Numbered from the stretch's first letter, positions 23,509 through 32,198 are shown. The stretch: 64,000 bases of DNA from Thermoleophilia bacterium (GCA_020848615.1 JADLHW010000035.1:1-64000), one strand, 5' to 3'. Made by a program: numbers and translations. The notes: a model not told the origin generated them from the sequence alone.

Positions 23509-24589
23509 CGAGTGCCCCCCGCATCCGGCCGCCCCCGTTCATCGCGCGGCGGCGGGGCACGACGGGCTTCGGTGCGCCGTTCTCGGCGATCGACCGGTCG
23601 ATCGCCTCCAGCACCCGGACGACGTCGCGTCCCGCGGCGCCGTCGGTCGCCGGGAGGCGTCCCGAACGCGCGCACTCGATGAAGTGCTCGACCTGGTTGC
23701 GCAGGGGCTCCGACGGCTCGATGCGCGGGCTGATGATGTCGCCGTCCCGGAGCGTCATCGGGAAGTCGTCGATGCCCCCCGCGCCGTTGAGCGGCGCCGT
23801 GGGATGCGGTTCGACGCCCCGCTCGAACACCCGCACGCTCTCCTGCGGGTCCATGTCGTTCATGACGATCCGCTGGTTCGCGGCGACGACGACGACCTCC
23901 CGCACCTTGTTCGGGTCGGCCCAGCTCACATGGATGTGGGCGACGACGCCGTGCGGGTAGCCGAGGGCGGCGAACCCCACGTCCTCCTGGCGTCCGTTCA
24001 GCACCCGGGCGCCGACGGCGCTCACCCACTCCGGCACGGCCTCCAGCATGAAGTTGAAGATGGACACGTCGTGCGACGCGAGATCCCACATCGCGTTGAC
24101 GTCCCGCCGGATGGGTCCCAGGTTCGTGCGGCGCGAGTACAGGTAGTGGATCTTCCCGAGCCCGGGGCGCCGGATGAGCTCGCGGACCTTCAGCACGGAC
24201 GGGTTGAACAGGAACGTGTGACCGACCATCAGGACCAGGCCCGCGGCGGCCGCGGTGTCGATGAGGGCCGCGGCATCCTCCGAGCGCGTCGTGATGGGCT
24301 TCTCGACCAGGATGTGCTTGCCGGCGGCCAGGCACGTCTGGGCGACCGCCGCGTGGGTGCTCGCGGGCGTGCAGATCACCGCGGCGTGGACGGCGGGATC
24401 CGCCAGGGCGTCCGCGAGGTCGGTGGTCACCCGCACGCCGGGGAATCGCTGCCCGATGGAGACGAGCTTCCCGGGATCGGTGTCGCACACCACCACGGGC
24501 CGTGCACCGGCCACCTGGCCGATGAGGCGGACGTAGTGCCCGCCCCAGTGGCCCGTCCCGATCACCGCGACACCAAGCGGCTCGGTCAT
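23489..24589 (-). CDS. Gfo/Idh/MocA-family sugar oxidoreductase (WbpB-like)
   Basis: The 366-residue enzyme begins MTEPLGVAVIGTGHWGGHYV, an NAD-binding Rossmann motif, and has the family signature HILVEKPITTR with the catalytic lysine and WDLASHDVSIFNFML with the conserved D and H. This pattern fits WbpB/WlbA dehydrogenases that oxidise C3 of UDP-GlcNAcA ahead of transamination. The ATG at 24589 is preceded by GAGGAGCG; an upstream ATG at 24610 has no site. The last 25 residues are variable and arginine-rich. Confidence 0.85.
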   Translation of the reverse strand: MTEPLGVAVIGTGHWGGHYVRLIGQVAGARPVVVCDTDPGKLVSIGQRFPGVRVTTDLADALADPAVHAAVICTPASTHAAVAQTCLAAGKHILVEKPITTRSEDAAALIDTAAAAGLVLMVGHTFLFNPSVLKVRELIRRPGLGKIHYLYSRRTNLGPIRRDVNAMWDLASHDVSIFNFMLEAVPEWVSAVGARVLNGRQEDVGFAALGYPHGVVAHIHVSWADPNKVREVVVVAANQRIVMNDMDPQESVRVFERGVEPHPTAPLNGAGGIDDFPMTLRDGDIISPRIEPSEPLRNQVEHFIECARSGRLPATDGAAGRDVVRVLEAIDRSIAENGAPKPVVPRRRAMNGGGRMRGALVARSPR

Positions 24590-24614
24590 GATCGCTCCTC
24601 TCGTGGGCACCCGC

Positions 24615-25430
24615 TCATCGCGCCCCCCGGCGCATGAGCACGCTCGGGATGGTCATCAGGATGAGGCGCAGGTCCCGCCCGATGGAGGGATGCCGCACGT
24701 ACTCGAGGTCCATCCGCATCATATCCTCGAACGACACGCGGCTCCGGCCCGCGACCTGCCAGGGCCCCGTGATCCCGGGGAGGGCCGTGAGGCGCTCCAG
24801 GCACCAGTCCCCCGGATAGCGCAGCACCTCGTAGGTGGGGACGGGGCGGGGCCCCACGAGGCTCATCTCCCCGCGCAGCACGTTGAACAGCTGCGGGAGC
24901 TCATCGAGGCTGGTGCTGCGCAGGAAGTGCCCGACCGCCGTGACGCGGGGGTCGTCGCCCAGCTTGAAGCCGGCGGCCCCCGCCCCGTCCAGCGTGCCGC
25001 CCACGAAGGCCGCGACGTGCCGCTGATGGGCGGACTGGTCGGCGTTGTGCTCCATCGTGCGGAATTTGAGGCACCGGAACACCCGGGCCTCCCACCGCCG
25101 CCCCGACGGGGTGCGCCGGCGCCGGGCCCCCCAGCGGTCCTGCGCGAACAGGGCGGGTCCCGGCGAGGTGAGCCGGATCGCCGTCGCGATCGCGATCAGC
25201 AGCGGGCTCAGCAGGATGATCGCCAGCGTGGCGAGGACGATGTCGATGCCGCGCTTGGCCACGTACCTGCTCGTGCGGTCCGGCGCGGTCCGGTCGAGGG
25301 CCTTCCCCGGGAAGACCATCCGCCGCGCCGCCGGCAGGGTCCGGCGCCGCGGGAGGCGCTGCAGCGAGGCCGTCTCCGTCGCCGGGACGACGATGGGGCC
25401 GGTCCTGATCCCGAGGTCGCCGGTGGTCAT
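24615..25430 (-). CDS. Initiating sugar-phosphate transferase (polyprenyl-phosphate glycosyl-1-phosphate transferase)
   Basis: A 271-residue monotopic phosphoglycosyltransferase. After about 55 polar residues, [20 protein letters not shown] forms the re-entrant membrane helix. The catalytic core has [28 protein letters not shown] (acidic pair) and [13 protein letters not shown]. It lacks the N-terminal membrane bundle of WbaP, so it belongs to the short class. It would place the first sugar phosphate on undecaprenyl phosphate and start repeat-unit assembly. Its ATG overlaps the stop of the co-polymerase gene. Confidence 0.9.
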   Translation of the reverse strand: MTTGDLGIRTGPIVVPATETASLQRLPRRRTLPAARRMVFPGKALDRTAPDRTSRYVAKRGIDIVLATLAIILLSPLLIAIATAIRLTSPGPALFAQDRWGARRRRTPSGRRWEARVFRCLKFRTMEHNADQSAHQRHVAAFVGGTLDGAGAAGFKLGDDPRVTAVGHFLRSTSLDELPQLFNVLRGEMSLVGPRPVPTYEVLRYPGDWCLERLTALPGITGPWQVAGRSRVSFEDMMRMDLEYVRHPSIGRDLRLILMTIPSVLMRRGAR

Positions 25431-26743
25431 CGGTCCACCTGCGCCCTGGCGGCGGCGGACCGGACGATCTCGCGGGCGCCGCGGCGGGCCCGCCCGCCGC
25501 ACAGCACGACGCCCGTCACGGGCGCCCCGAGCAGCGACAGGCGCCGTGAGGCGTCCGCGACGGCCGTGGAGCTCACGCCCCCGCCGGGAACGACCAGCAC
25601 GACCCCGTCGGTGCACGGTGCGATGACCTGGCTGTCGGCCACGCCGGTCACGGGAGGACCGGACACGATGACGATGTCGTAGTCCACCGCGAGGCGGTCC
25701 ATGAGCCCGGGCAGCGCCGGCGACCCGAGCAGCGCGCCGGGGTTCGCGCCGCCGCGGCCGGCCGGGAGCACCATCGGGCCGTTCCGGCCCGCCCTGCGGG
25801 TGACGTCGGCGATGTCCGCGGTGCCCTGGAGGACCTGGGCGAGCCCGCGGGCCCCGCCCACGCGGAAGGCGGTGTGCAGGCGCGGCTCCCGCAGGTCCGC
25901 ATCCACCGCCAGGACCTCCCGGCCCGCCTTCGCGAGGGCTGCGGCGGTGTTCGCCGCGACCGAGGCGGCGTGCTCACCGGGGCCCGTGGCGCAGAACAGC
26001 AGCACGCGGCCCTGGTCGTCGGGGTCCTGGGCGAGCAGCGCGACCCTCAGGGCGCGGTAGGCCTCCTCCTGCACCGACCCCGTGTTGAAGACCCGGACGG
26101 GGCCCGGGTCGTCCGCCGGCAGCGGCGGGATCTCGGCGAGGACGTGCGCCCCGGCCGCCGCCTCGAGCTGCCGGGGGGCCCGCACCCGCGGATCGCGGCG
26201 GTCCGCGACGATCGCCGCCACCGCGCCGCCGGCGGCTCCGAGCAGGAGGCCCAGCGCGAGGGCGAGGGGCCAGCTGGGGCTCGACGCGCCACCGGGCCGC
26301 TCCGCCTCCTCCACCCGCGTGACCGTGCCGGCGGGCGCCACATCCGCCACCAGGATGTCGCCCAGGGCGTTGGCCGCCGCCGCCGCCCGGTTCCCGTCGG
26401 CGTCGCGCGCGGTGATCCGGAGCAGCTCGGTGTCGGCCGGGAGCGTGATCTCCGCCTCCGGCGCCGTGTCCGTGCCGAGCCGCTGCGCGAGCCGCTCGCG
26501 GATCGGCCGGCTGCCGAGGATCGCCCGGTAGGTGTTCGCGAGCCGATCGGCGTAGAGCAGGTCGTCCTCGCGCACCGCGCCCGTGGAGCCCGGCCGCGTC
26601 TGGATGCGGAGGGTGGCCGTGGCCTCGTACACGGGTGTCCGGACCGCCGTGGCGAAGGCCGCCACGATGATCGCCACCGCCGTGACGACCGCCACGATCC
26701 ACGCGCGGCGGGTCACAACCTCGATGAGCTGGGCAATCCCCAT
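25427..26743 (-). CDS. Wzc-like polysaccharide co-polymerase with degenerate kinase motifs
   Basis: The 438-residue protein has an N-terminal membrane helix (about 14-34), a Wzz-type periplasmic domain with YEATATLRIQTRPG, a second helix near 175-195, and a BY-kinase-like domain. There the Walker A motif, normally GEGKS/T, reads GPGEHAASVAANTA with no lysine, and the Walker B region reads YDIVIVSGPP instead of the usual IDTPP. Only the A' motif VLAVDADLREPR is intact. The C-terminus has no tyrosine cluster. It probably sets chain length without kinase activity. ATG 26743 is the first gene of the minus-strand operon. Confidence 0.82.
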   Translation of the reverse strand: MGIAQLIEVVTRRAWIVAVVTAVAIIVAAFATAVRTPVYEATATLRIQTRPGSTGAVREDDLLYADRLANTYRAILGSRPIRERLAQRLGTDTAPEAEITLPADTELLRITARDADGNRAAAAANALGDILVADVAPAGTVTRVEEAERPGGASSPSWPLALALGLLLGAAGGAVAAIVADRRDPRVRAPRQLEAAAGAHVLAEIPPLPADDPGPVRVFNTGSVQEEAYRALRVALLAQDPDDQGRVLLFCATGPGEHAASVAANTAAALAKAGREVLAVDADLREPRLHTAFRVGGARGLAQVLQGTADIADVTRRAGRNGPMVLPAGRGGANPGALLGSPALPGLMDRLAVDYDIVIVSGPPVTGVADSQVIAPCTDGVVLVVPGGGVSSTAVADASRRLSLLGAPVTGVVLCGGRARRGAREIVRSAAARAQVDR

Positions 26744-27062
26744 CGCGCGACACCTGATTGCGTTTCCGATGGAGGCGCAGGGGCCTCCATGAGCGATCAT
26801 CCGACAGCGGCTTCGCGGCTGACAACCCATCGCCCGACCGGGCCCGGCGGCACCGGAAACACGCGGTGCGCCAAGATTTTGGCGTCTTGCGCGAAAAGTT
26901 CCGGCAGGTTCGCCCGAATCCACTTGCGAAACTCGGCGCCGTGGACGTCGGCCTGAACGATCGACGGGGTTTGGACCTATACGAACGGCCAGTTGGCCGT
27001 CGGCGGCGGCGCGTCGGAGTCTGTGCGGGCCGTGGCCCCGCAGCGTCAGGGAGGCGGACGAC
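26744..27062. other. Divergent intergenic region between the two halves of the exopolysaccharide locus
   Basis: No gene is seen. This 319-bp region must hold promoters for both the co-polymerase operon and the adenylation operon. It contains three hairpin-capable repeats: TGGAGGC/GCCTCCA (26770-26789), CGCCAA-GATT-TTGGCG near 26870-26885, and CGGCCA-GT-TGGCCG near 26986-27000. A TATACG sequence just before the last one could be a -10 element for the rightward genes. It is the least G+C-rich stretch of the locus. Confidence 0.5.
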
Positions 27063-28652
27063 ATGGGCGTGACCGCCGGGGCCGGACTCGCCGCGGGGTT
27101 CCTCCGCTCGGCCCAGCACACACCGCAGCGACCGGCCGTCCAGGTCGGCGGGCAGGAGATCGCGTACGGCGTGCTGCTGCAGTTCGCCGCGGCGGTCGCC
27201 GCCACGTTGCAGCAGCACGGGGAGAGCGCCGCCGGCCTCACGGCCGTCTTCGCGGCGCGGAGCCTGTCCGCCTACGGCGGGATCCTGGGCGCCCTGCTGC
27301 GCGGCACCGGGTACGTGCCGCTCAACCCGGCGTTCCCGGCCGGACGCACCCGCGAGATGCTCCTGCGCTCCCGGTCACGCGAGATCGTGGTGGACGCCGC
27401 GGCGGCGCCCCTGCTCCCGGAGGTGCTGCACGACGCCCCGCCGGGCATGCTCGTGGTCCTGCCGGAGGACGGACCGGAGGACGAGCTGCGCGCGGCCCTG
27501 CCCGGGCACCGCGTCCTGGGCCCGGGCGACCTGACGCACGCGGACGCATGGGCCCCGCGGGACGTCGACCCGTGGGGCATCGCGTACCTGCTGTTCACCT
27601 CGGGCAGCACGGGCGTCCCGAAGGGCGTGGTGGTGGCGCACCGCAACGTCCGCGCGTTCCTGGACGTCGTGGTCCCCCGGTGGGAGATCGACCCGGGCGA
27701 CCGGCTGTCGCAGATGTTCGACCTCACCTTCGACGTGTCGGTCGCCGACATGTTCATGGCGTGGGAGGCGGGCGCCTGCGTCTGCTGCCCCTCGGCGGCG
27801 CAGGTCCGCAAGCCGGGCCGGTACATCCGCGACTCCCGGCTCAGCGTGTGGTACTCGGTGCCGTCGGTCGCGATGTTCATGCGCCGCTTCGGCGAGCTCG
27901 GCCCCGGCCGCTACCCGGGCCTGCGGCTCAGCGTGTTCGCCGGCGAGGCCCTTCCCGAGCGCGTCGCGCTCGACTGGGCCCGGGCGGCGCCGAACGGGAT
28001 CCTCGAGAACACCTACGGACCCACCGAGACGACGATCGTGGTGACCGGGCACCGCTGGAGCGCCTCGCCCGGGCGGGAACCCGTGAACGGCATCGTCCCC
28101 ATCGGGACCGAGTTTCCGGGGAGCACGGCGTTCGTCGCGGACCAGGACCTCATGGAGGTCCCTCCCGGGGAGGCCGGCGAGCTGCTGGTCGCGGGACCCC
28201 AGGTGGCACTCGGATACTGGGACGACCCGGAGGCCACCGCGCGCGGCTTCGTCGTCCCGCCGGGACGGACCGAACGCCACTACCGCACCGGCGACCGCGT
28301 GCGCCGCCCCGACGGGCACGGCCCGATGGCCTTCCTGGGCCGCCTCGACGGGCAGGTGCAGGTGCTGGGCCACCGGGTGGAGCTCGGCGAGGTGGAGGCG
28401 GCGATCCGGCGCCTGACCGGGACGGACGAGGTGGTCGCGCTGGGCTGGCCCCCCACCGACGCCGGGGTGGGCGGGATCGTGTGCTTCGTCGCCGCGCGCG
28501 ACCTGGACGTCCCGGCGCTCCGCCGCGCCGCCGCGGACGTGCTGCCGGACTACATGGTGCCCCGGGACGTGCGGTGCGTGGACGCCCTGCCGCTGAACGC
28601 CAACGGCAAGTTCGACCGCCCCGCGCTGCTCGGGTTGCTGGAGGGGCGGTGA
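27063..28652 (+). CDS. Stand-alone adenylation enzyme 1 (DltA/NRPS A-domain type)
   Basis: A 529-residue AMP-forming enzyme with all core motifs: A3 LLFTSGSTGVPKG (176-188), A5 NTYGPTETT (316-324), A7 YRTGDRVRRPDG, A8 GRLDGQVQVLGHRVEL and the A10 lysine in NANGKFDRP. The A4 region FDVSVAD keeps the aspartate (D224) that in NRPS A-domains holds the substrate alpha-amino group, so an amino acid is the likely substrate. There is no condensation or carrier domain. It should charge the carrier protein two genes downstream. RBS AGGGAGG precedes the ATG. Confidence 0.85.
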   Translation: MGVTAGAGLAAGFLRSAQHTPQRPAVQVGGQEIAYGVLLQFAAAVAATLQQHGESAAGLTAVFAARSLSAYGGILGALLRGTGYVPLNPAFPAGRTREMLLRSRSREIVVDAAAAPLLPEVLHDAPPGMLVVLPEDGPEDELRAALPGHRVLGPGDLTHADAWAPRDVDPWGIAYLLFTSGSTGVPKGVVVAHRNVRAFLDVVVPRWEIDPGDRLSQMFDLTFDVSVADMFMAWEAGACVCCPSAAQVRKPGRYIRDSRLSVWYSVPSVAMFMRRFGELGPGRYPGLRLSVFAGEALPERVALDWARAAPNGILENTYGPTETTIVVTGHRWSASPGREPVNGIVPIGTEFPGSTAFVADQDLMEVPPGEAGELLVAGPQVALGYWDDPEATARGFVVPPGRTERHYRTGDRVRRPDGHGPMAFLGRLDGQVQVLGHRVELGEVEAAIRRLTGTDEVVALGWPPTDAGVGGIVCFVAARDLDVPALRRAAADVLPDYMVPRDVRCVDALPLNANGKFDRPALLGLLEGR

Positions 28653-30265
28653 CCGACGACGGGCGGGCACGGCCCGCGACCGATCTGGGGGCCGTCTTCA
28701 CGCGGACCGCGGAGCGGCACCCCGACGCGCCGGCGCTGGCCGCCGACGGCGCCGTGCTGACCTACGCCGAGCTGCACGCCGCGGCACGCGACCTCGCCGG
28801 GGCCGTACGCGCCGCCACGCCCCGCGGGGCCCCGGAGGTGACGGGCGTGCTCGCGCGGCGCTCGGTGACGGCCTTCGTGGGCCTGCTCGCCGCCCTGCTG
28901 GCCGGGCACACCCACCTGCCGCTGAACCCCGCGTTCCCGCCGGCGCGGACCCGCGACATGCTCCGCCGCGGCGGAGCCCGCGTCGTGGTCGTCGACGCGG
29001 ACGGGGCGGCGGCCGCTCCCGGGGTGCTCGACGCGCCGGACCCGCCGGTGGCGGTGATCGCGCCGGACCTGGAGGACCCCTCGGCGCTCGGCGCGGCGCT
29101 GCGGGGACACACGGTCACGCCGCGGGCCGGGGTCGTGGGCGCCGGCGCGTCGGGCCCAACGGGCACCGGCCCGGACCCCGGCGGCATCGCGTACCTGCTG
29201 TTCACCTCCGGGACGACGGGGACGCCCAAGGGCGTCGGCATCACGCACGCGAACATCGTCCCGCTGGTCACCGCCGCCGCCGAGCGGTACGGCATCGGTC
29301 CCGGTGATCGCGTGTCGGTGACGGCGGAGCCCACGTTCGACGCCGGCCTGTACGACACGTTCCTCGCCTGGGCGGGGGGCGCCTGCGCCCACTGCCTGCC
29401 GCGGGGCCAGCTCATCAAGCCGGGCCGCTTCATCCGCGACGCGGCCCTCACGGTGTGGGACTCCGTGCCCTCGATCGCCCTGTTCATGCGCCGCCTGGGC
29501 GCCCTCAAGCCGAACGCCTACCCCAGCCTGCGCCTCAGCATCTTCGGTGGCGAGGCCCTGCCCGAGGACCTCGCCCGCGCCTGGGCGGCCGCGGCCCCCC
29601 GGTCGGTGCTCGAGAACCACTACGGCCCCACCGAGGTGACCGTGGAGTGCCTGGTGCACCGCTGGAGCCCGCGGGACGCGGTCCACGCCCAGGCGGGCGG
29701 CATCGTGCCCATCGGCAGGGCGCTGCCGGGCCTGCGGGCTCTCGCCGTCGACGCGTCCCTCGCGGAGGTGCCGCCGGGCGCCGCGGGCGAGCTCCTGATC
29801 GCCGGCCACCAGGTCGCGCCCGGGGACTGGGATCAGCCCGAGGCGACGGCGCGCAGGTTCGTGGTGCCGCCGGGGCGCACCGAGCGGTTCTACCGTACCG
29901 GGGACCGCGTGCGCCGTCCCGACGGGGACGAGCCGTTCCTGTTCCTGGGGCGCCTGGACGACCAGGTCCAGGTGCTCGGCAACCGCGTCGAGCTCGCCGA
30001 GGTCGAGCGGGCGGCACGCGACCTGCCGGGGGTGGACGACGCGGCGGCGGTCGGCTGGCCGGTGCTCGCGACCGGTGTCGGCGGCATCGTGTGCTTCGCG
30101 ACCGGCGGCGCCGAGCCGGCGGCCATGCGGGTCGCCCTCGCCGCGCACCTGCCCGGCTATATGGTCCCCGTCGAGGTGAGGATGATGGACGCGATCCCGC
30201 GCACGACGCACGGCAAGACCGACCGGCGGGCCCTGCTCGCGCTGCTCGACGGGGACCCCGGGTGA
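28649..30265 (+). CDS. Stand-alone adenylation enzyme 2
   Basis: A 538-residue paralogue of the preceding enzyme. It shows LLFTSGTTGTPKG (A3), TFDAGLYD (A4 with the amino-group aspartate position kept), NHYGPTEVT (A5), YRTGDRVRRPDG (A7), GRLDDQVQVLGNRVEL (A8) and HGKTDRR (A10 lysine). The two copies share architecture and spacing but differ in the pocket region (CLPRGQLIKPGR against CPSAAQVRKPGR), suggesting different substrates. GTG 28649 overlaps the upstream stop as GTGA, so expression is coupled. The pair could load two different building blocks on one carrier. Confidence 0.83.
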   Translation: MTDDGRARPATDLGAVFTRTAERHPDAPALAADGAVLTYAELHAAARDLAGAVRAATPRGAPEVTGVLARRSVTAFVGLLAALLAGHTHLPLNPAFPPARTRDMLRRGGARVVVVDADGAAAAPGVLDAPDPPVAVIAPDLEDPSALGAALRGHTVTPRAGVVGAGASGPTGTGPDPGGIAYLLFTSGTTGTPKGVGITHANIVPLVTAAAERYGIGPGDRVSVTAEPTFDAGLYDTFLAWAGGACAHCLPRGQLIKPGRFIRDAALTVWDSVPSIALFMRRLGALKPNAYPSLRLSIFGGEALPEDLARAWAAAAPRSVLENHYGPTEVTVECLVHRWSPRDAVHAQAGGIVPIGRALPGLRALAVDASLAEVPPGAAGELLIAGHQVAPGDWDQPEATARRFVVPPGRTERFYRTGDRVRRPDGDEPFLFLGRLDDQVQVLGNRVELAEVERAARDLPGVDDAAAVGWPVLATGVGGIVCFATGGAEPAAMRVALAAHLPGYMVPVEVRMMDAIPRTTHGKTDRRALLALLDGDPG

Positions 30266-30528
30266 GCGCGGTCACGCCCGAGGCCGTCCGCGCCGCCCTC
30301 CTGGACCGCCTCACCGCGCCCCTGTCGCTGCTCGGCATCGACGCGGCGTCGGTGACCGGCGACTTCGACCTCCTGCACAACGGGGTCGTCGACTCCCTCG
30401 GGCTCCTCAACCTGCTGGGCGACGTCGAGGACGCGCTCGGACTCGAGATCGACTACGAGGCCCTGGACGCGGACGACCTGGCGCGGGTGGGCCCGCTGTG
30501 CCGCTACATCGCGGACCATGCCGCCTGA
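30262..30528 (+). CDS. Acyl/aminoacyl carrier protein
   Basis: The 88-residue protein has the four-helix carrier fold with the phosphopantetheine serine S45 in GVVDSLGLLNLLGDVEDALG. The family motif is usually DSL/DSV, so the site is intact. It overlaps the adenylation enzyme by a GTGA and the following acyltransferase by 11 bases. It is the obvious thiol carrier for both adenylation enzymes, like DltC in teichoic acid D-alanylation. Confidence 0.88.
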   Translation: MSAVTPEAVRAALLDRLTAPLSLLGIDAASVTGDFDLLHNGVVDSLGLLNLLGDVEDALGLEIDYEALDADDLARVGPLCRYIADHAA

Positions 30529-31075
30529 GCGCCGGCCGATGCCGCCCCGCGCGGCCTGGAACTACAGCGCGACCCCGGTCGTGGTGGCCCTGAGGAACCG
30601 GGTGCTGCAGCTCATCGCCCTGTACGCCCCCGGGGCGTACTCCCTGCGGCCGCGGCTGCACCGCCTGCGGGGGGTCCGCATCGGACCGAGGACGTTCATC
30701 GGGATGGACGTCATCCTCGAGACCGACCGCCCGCACCTGGTGTCCATCGGGGCGAACGTGGACCTGTCGGTGCGGGTCACGGTGATCGCCCACTTCGCCG
30801 GCACGACCGCCGCCGACGCGACCGGCGACGAGTCCGTGACGTCGGTGCGCATCGAGGACGACGTGTTCGTGGGCCCGGGCGCGATCATCCTCCCGAACGT
30901 GACCATCGGCCGCGGGGCCGTGGTGACCGCCGGCAGCGTGGTCACGAAATCCGTCCCTCCGCTGACCATGGTCCAGGGGAATCCCGCCGAGCCCGTCGCA
31001 CGTTCCTCGGTGCCCCTCATGGGCACCAAGAACCCCCGCGAGTACTACCGCACGCTCCGCCCCATCCGCCGCTGA
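30518..31075 (+). CDS. Left-handed beta-helix acyltransferase
   Basis: A 185-residue enzyme of the hexapeptide-repeat family: LRGVRIGPRTFIGMDVILET, VSIGANVDLS, VRIEDDVFVGPGAIILPNVT, IGRGAVVTAGSVVTKSVPPL and VQGNPAEPV. The last motif is the usual C-terminal coil of maltose O-acetyltransferase-like proteins. As the last gene of the adenylation-carrier operon it is the natural candidate to move the carrier-bound acyl or aminoacyl group onto a sugar. Ordinary members use acetyl-CoA, so that remains an alternative. Confidence 0.83.
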   Translation: MPPERRPMPPRAAWNYSATPVVVALRNRVLQLIALYAPGAYSLRPRLHRLRGVRIGPRTFIGMDVILETDRPHLVSIGANVDLSVRVTVIAHFAGTTAADATGDESVTSVRIEDDVFVGPGAIILPNVTIGRGAVVTAGSVVTKSVPPLTMVQGNPAEPVARSSVPLMGTKNPREYYRTLRPIRR

Positions 31076-31079
31076 GCGC

Positions 31080-31697
31080 TCACGCCCGGCGCGAGAGCGC
31101 CACCGCCTTGAACACGAAGTCGATGAGCCCCGGCCGGAAGAACACGCGGGCGTCGACGACGCCGCCCGGATGGGTGAACGCGATGTCGGTGGTGCGGGTC
31201 CCGGACGCGCTGATGGGGATCTCCGTGCGCTTGGCCCCGATGTCGACCACCACCGTCCCCGTCATCCCGGCGTACGGCCACACCTCGTAGGTGAGCCGCA
31301 GCAGGCGCGGGCCGGCGCCGGAGCCACGGAACGAGAAGTTCACGCCGGCCATGAACTCCGTGGGGAAGCTCGCGGGCATCCGCCACCAGATCTGGTTCAC
31401 GCCGGGGGCCGAGGTGTAGGCGCCGTCGAACGTGTCGAGCCACGCCTGGGGCGTCGCCTGGTACGGCCGCTGCGGGGTGAGGCGGTGGGTGCGCTTGGCG
31501 ACGAGCGCGGCGTCCACCCGGACGCCCAGCTCCTCCAGGCGCCCCGCCAGGGTGGCGGCGGCCGGTGCCCTGCGCACATCCGCCGACGCGACGCGCCCGG
31601 TGTCCAGGTCGACGACGTCGTGCGTGTGCGCCTCGGGCGCGGGCGGCGCCTCCCGCGCCGGATCGGCGACGTACTCGCCGGGGCGGCCGGTGTCCAT
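31080..31697 (-). CDS. Conserved-looking hypothetical protein
   Basis: The 205-residue protein starts at ATG 31697 behind GAGGAGG; the frame is open 30 bases further but without a site. No family is recognised. Residues 1-60 are polar and probably flexible; residues 95-205 look like a beta-sandwich (NQIWWRMPASFPTEFMAGVN, RLTYEVWPYAGMTGTVVVDI, PGGVVDARVFFRPGLIDFVF). No signal peptide or membrane helix is seen. It ends 4 bases from the convergent acyltransferase gene and may belong to the polysaccharide locus by position only. Confidence 0.6.
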   Translation of the reverse strand: MDTGRPGEYVADPAREAPPAPEAHTHDVVDLDTGRVASADVRRAPAAATLAGRLEELGVRVDAALVAKRTHRLTPQRPYQATPQAWLDTFDGAYTSAPGVNQIWWRMPASFPTEFMAGVNFSFRGSGAGPRLLRLTYEVWPYAGMTGTVVVDIGAKRTEIPISASGTRTTDIAFTHPGGVVDARVFFRPGLIDFVFKAVALSRRA

Positions 31698-31830
31698 CGC
31701 GACCCTCCTCATCCGGGTGCCGACCATGCGACCCTATGCCGCCGCGCACCGCGGGGACGACCCGGGCGGGTGCGCATCCCGTGCTCCCTCCCCGGCGGCG
31801 GACGATCACCGGACGGAGCCGCGTGCGGGC

Positions 31831-32161
31831 ATGACCCTCGACCACCTCGCACGGGCCGCCAGGACCACCGGCGCGGTCGCCCTGGCCACCCTCGCGGCCG
31901 GATGCTCCGGCACCACGCGGCACACGGCCCCGGAACGCCCGGTACCGGTTCCGGGGCATGCTGGTCCTGCCGGCCGGCGGCCCCACCCGCACGGTGTCGA
32001 GCATCACGGCCGGCGCGCACGGACCGCTGGTCACCGAGGCCGTGTTCGACGCGTCCGGCACGGTGACCGTGCGCGGCCCGCGGCGGGGACGAACGACCCG
32101 TGGTCGCGCCGTCCCGCGACGGAGCGGGCGCCGGGAACGACATCGCGATATTGTTGCCTGA
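31831..32161 (+). pseudogene. Frameshifted small lipoprotein gene
   Basis: The first frame, from ATG 31831, gives MTLDHLARAARTTGAVALAT and then a lipobox LAAGCSG, with high third-position G+C to about 31930. From about 31940 the coding pattern moves to the next frame, reading RFRGMLVLPAGGPTRTVSSI and TEAVFDASGTVTVRG to a stop at 32161. A one-base frameshift near 31930-31950 explains both halves. It may be a real mutation or a sequencing error. An intact product would be a lipoprotein of about 105 residues of unknown role. It ends inside the MarR operator. Confidence 0.55.
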
Positions 32162-32172
32162 CGGCAAGCAAT
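32150..32172. promoter_or_regulatory. MarR-type operator upstream of the MarR-MFS operon
   Basis: ATTGTTGCC, four bases (TGAC), then GGCAAGCAAT form an imperfect palindrome centred 38 bases before the MarR ATG. TTGCC-N4-GGCAA arms of this kind are typical MarR-family operators. The sequence is strikingly A+T-rich for this genome and could also contain the promoter. Autorepression of the regulator and exporter is the likely function. Confidence 0.6.
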
Positions 32173-32198
32173 TACGGGATGGGCCGCCATTGCAGGGC

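Noticed and set aside
27063-30528. A non-ribosomal peptide synthetase module
   Set aside because: There are no condensation, thioesterase or fused carrier domains, only two separate A-domain enzymes and a separate carrier protein.
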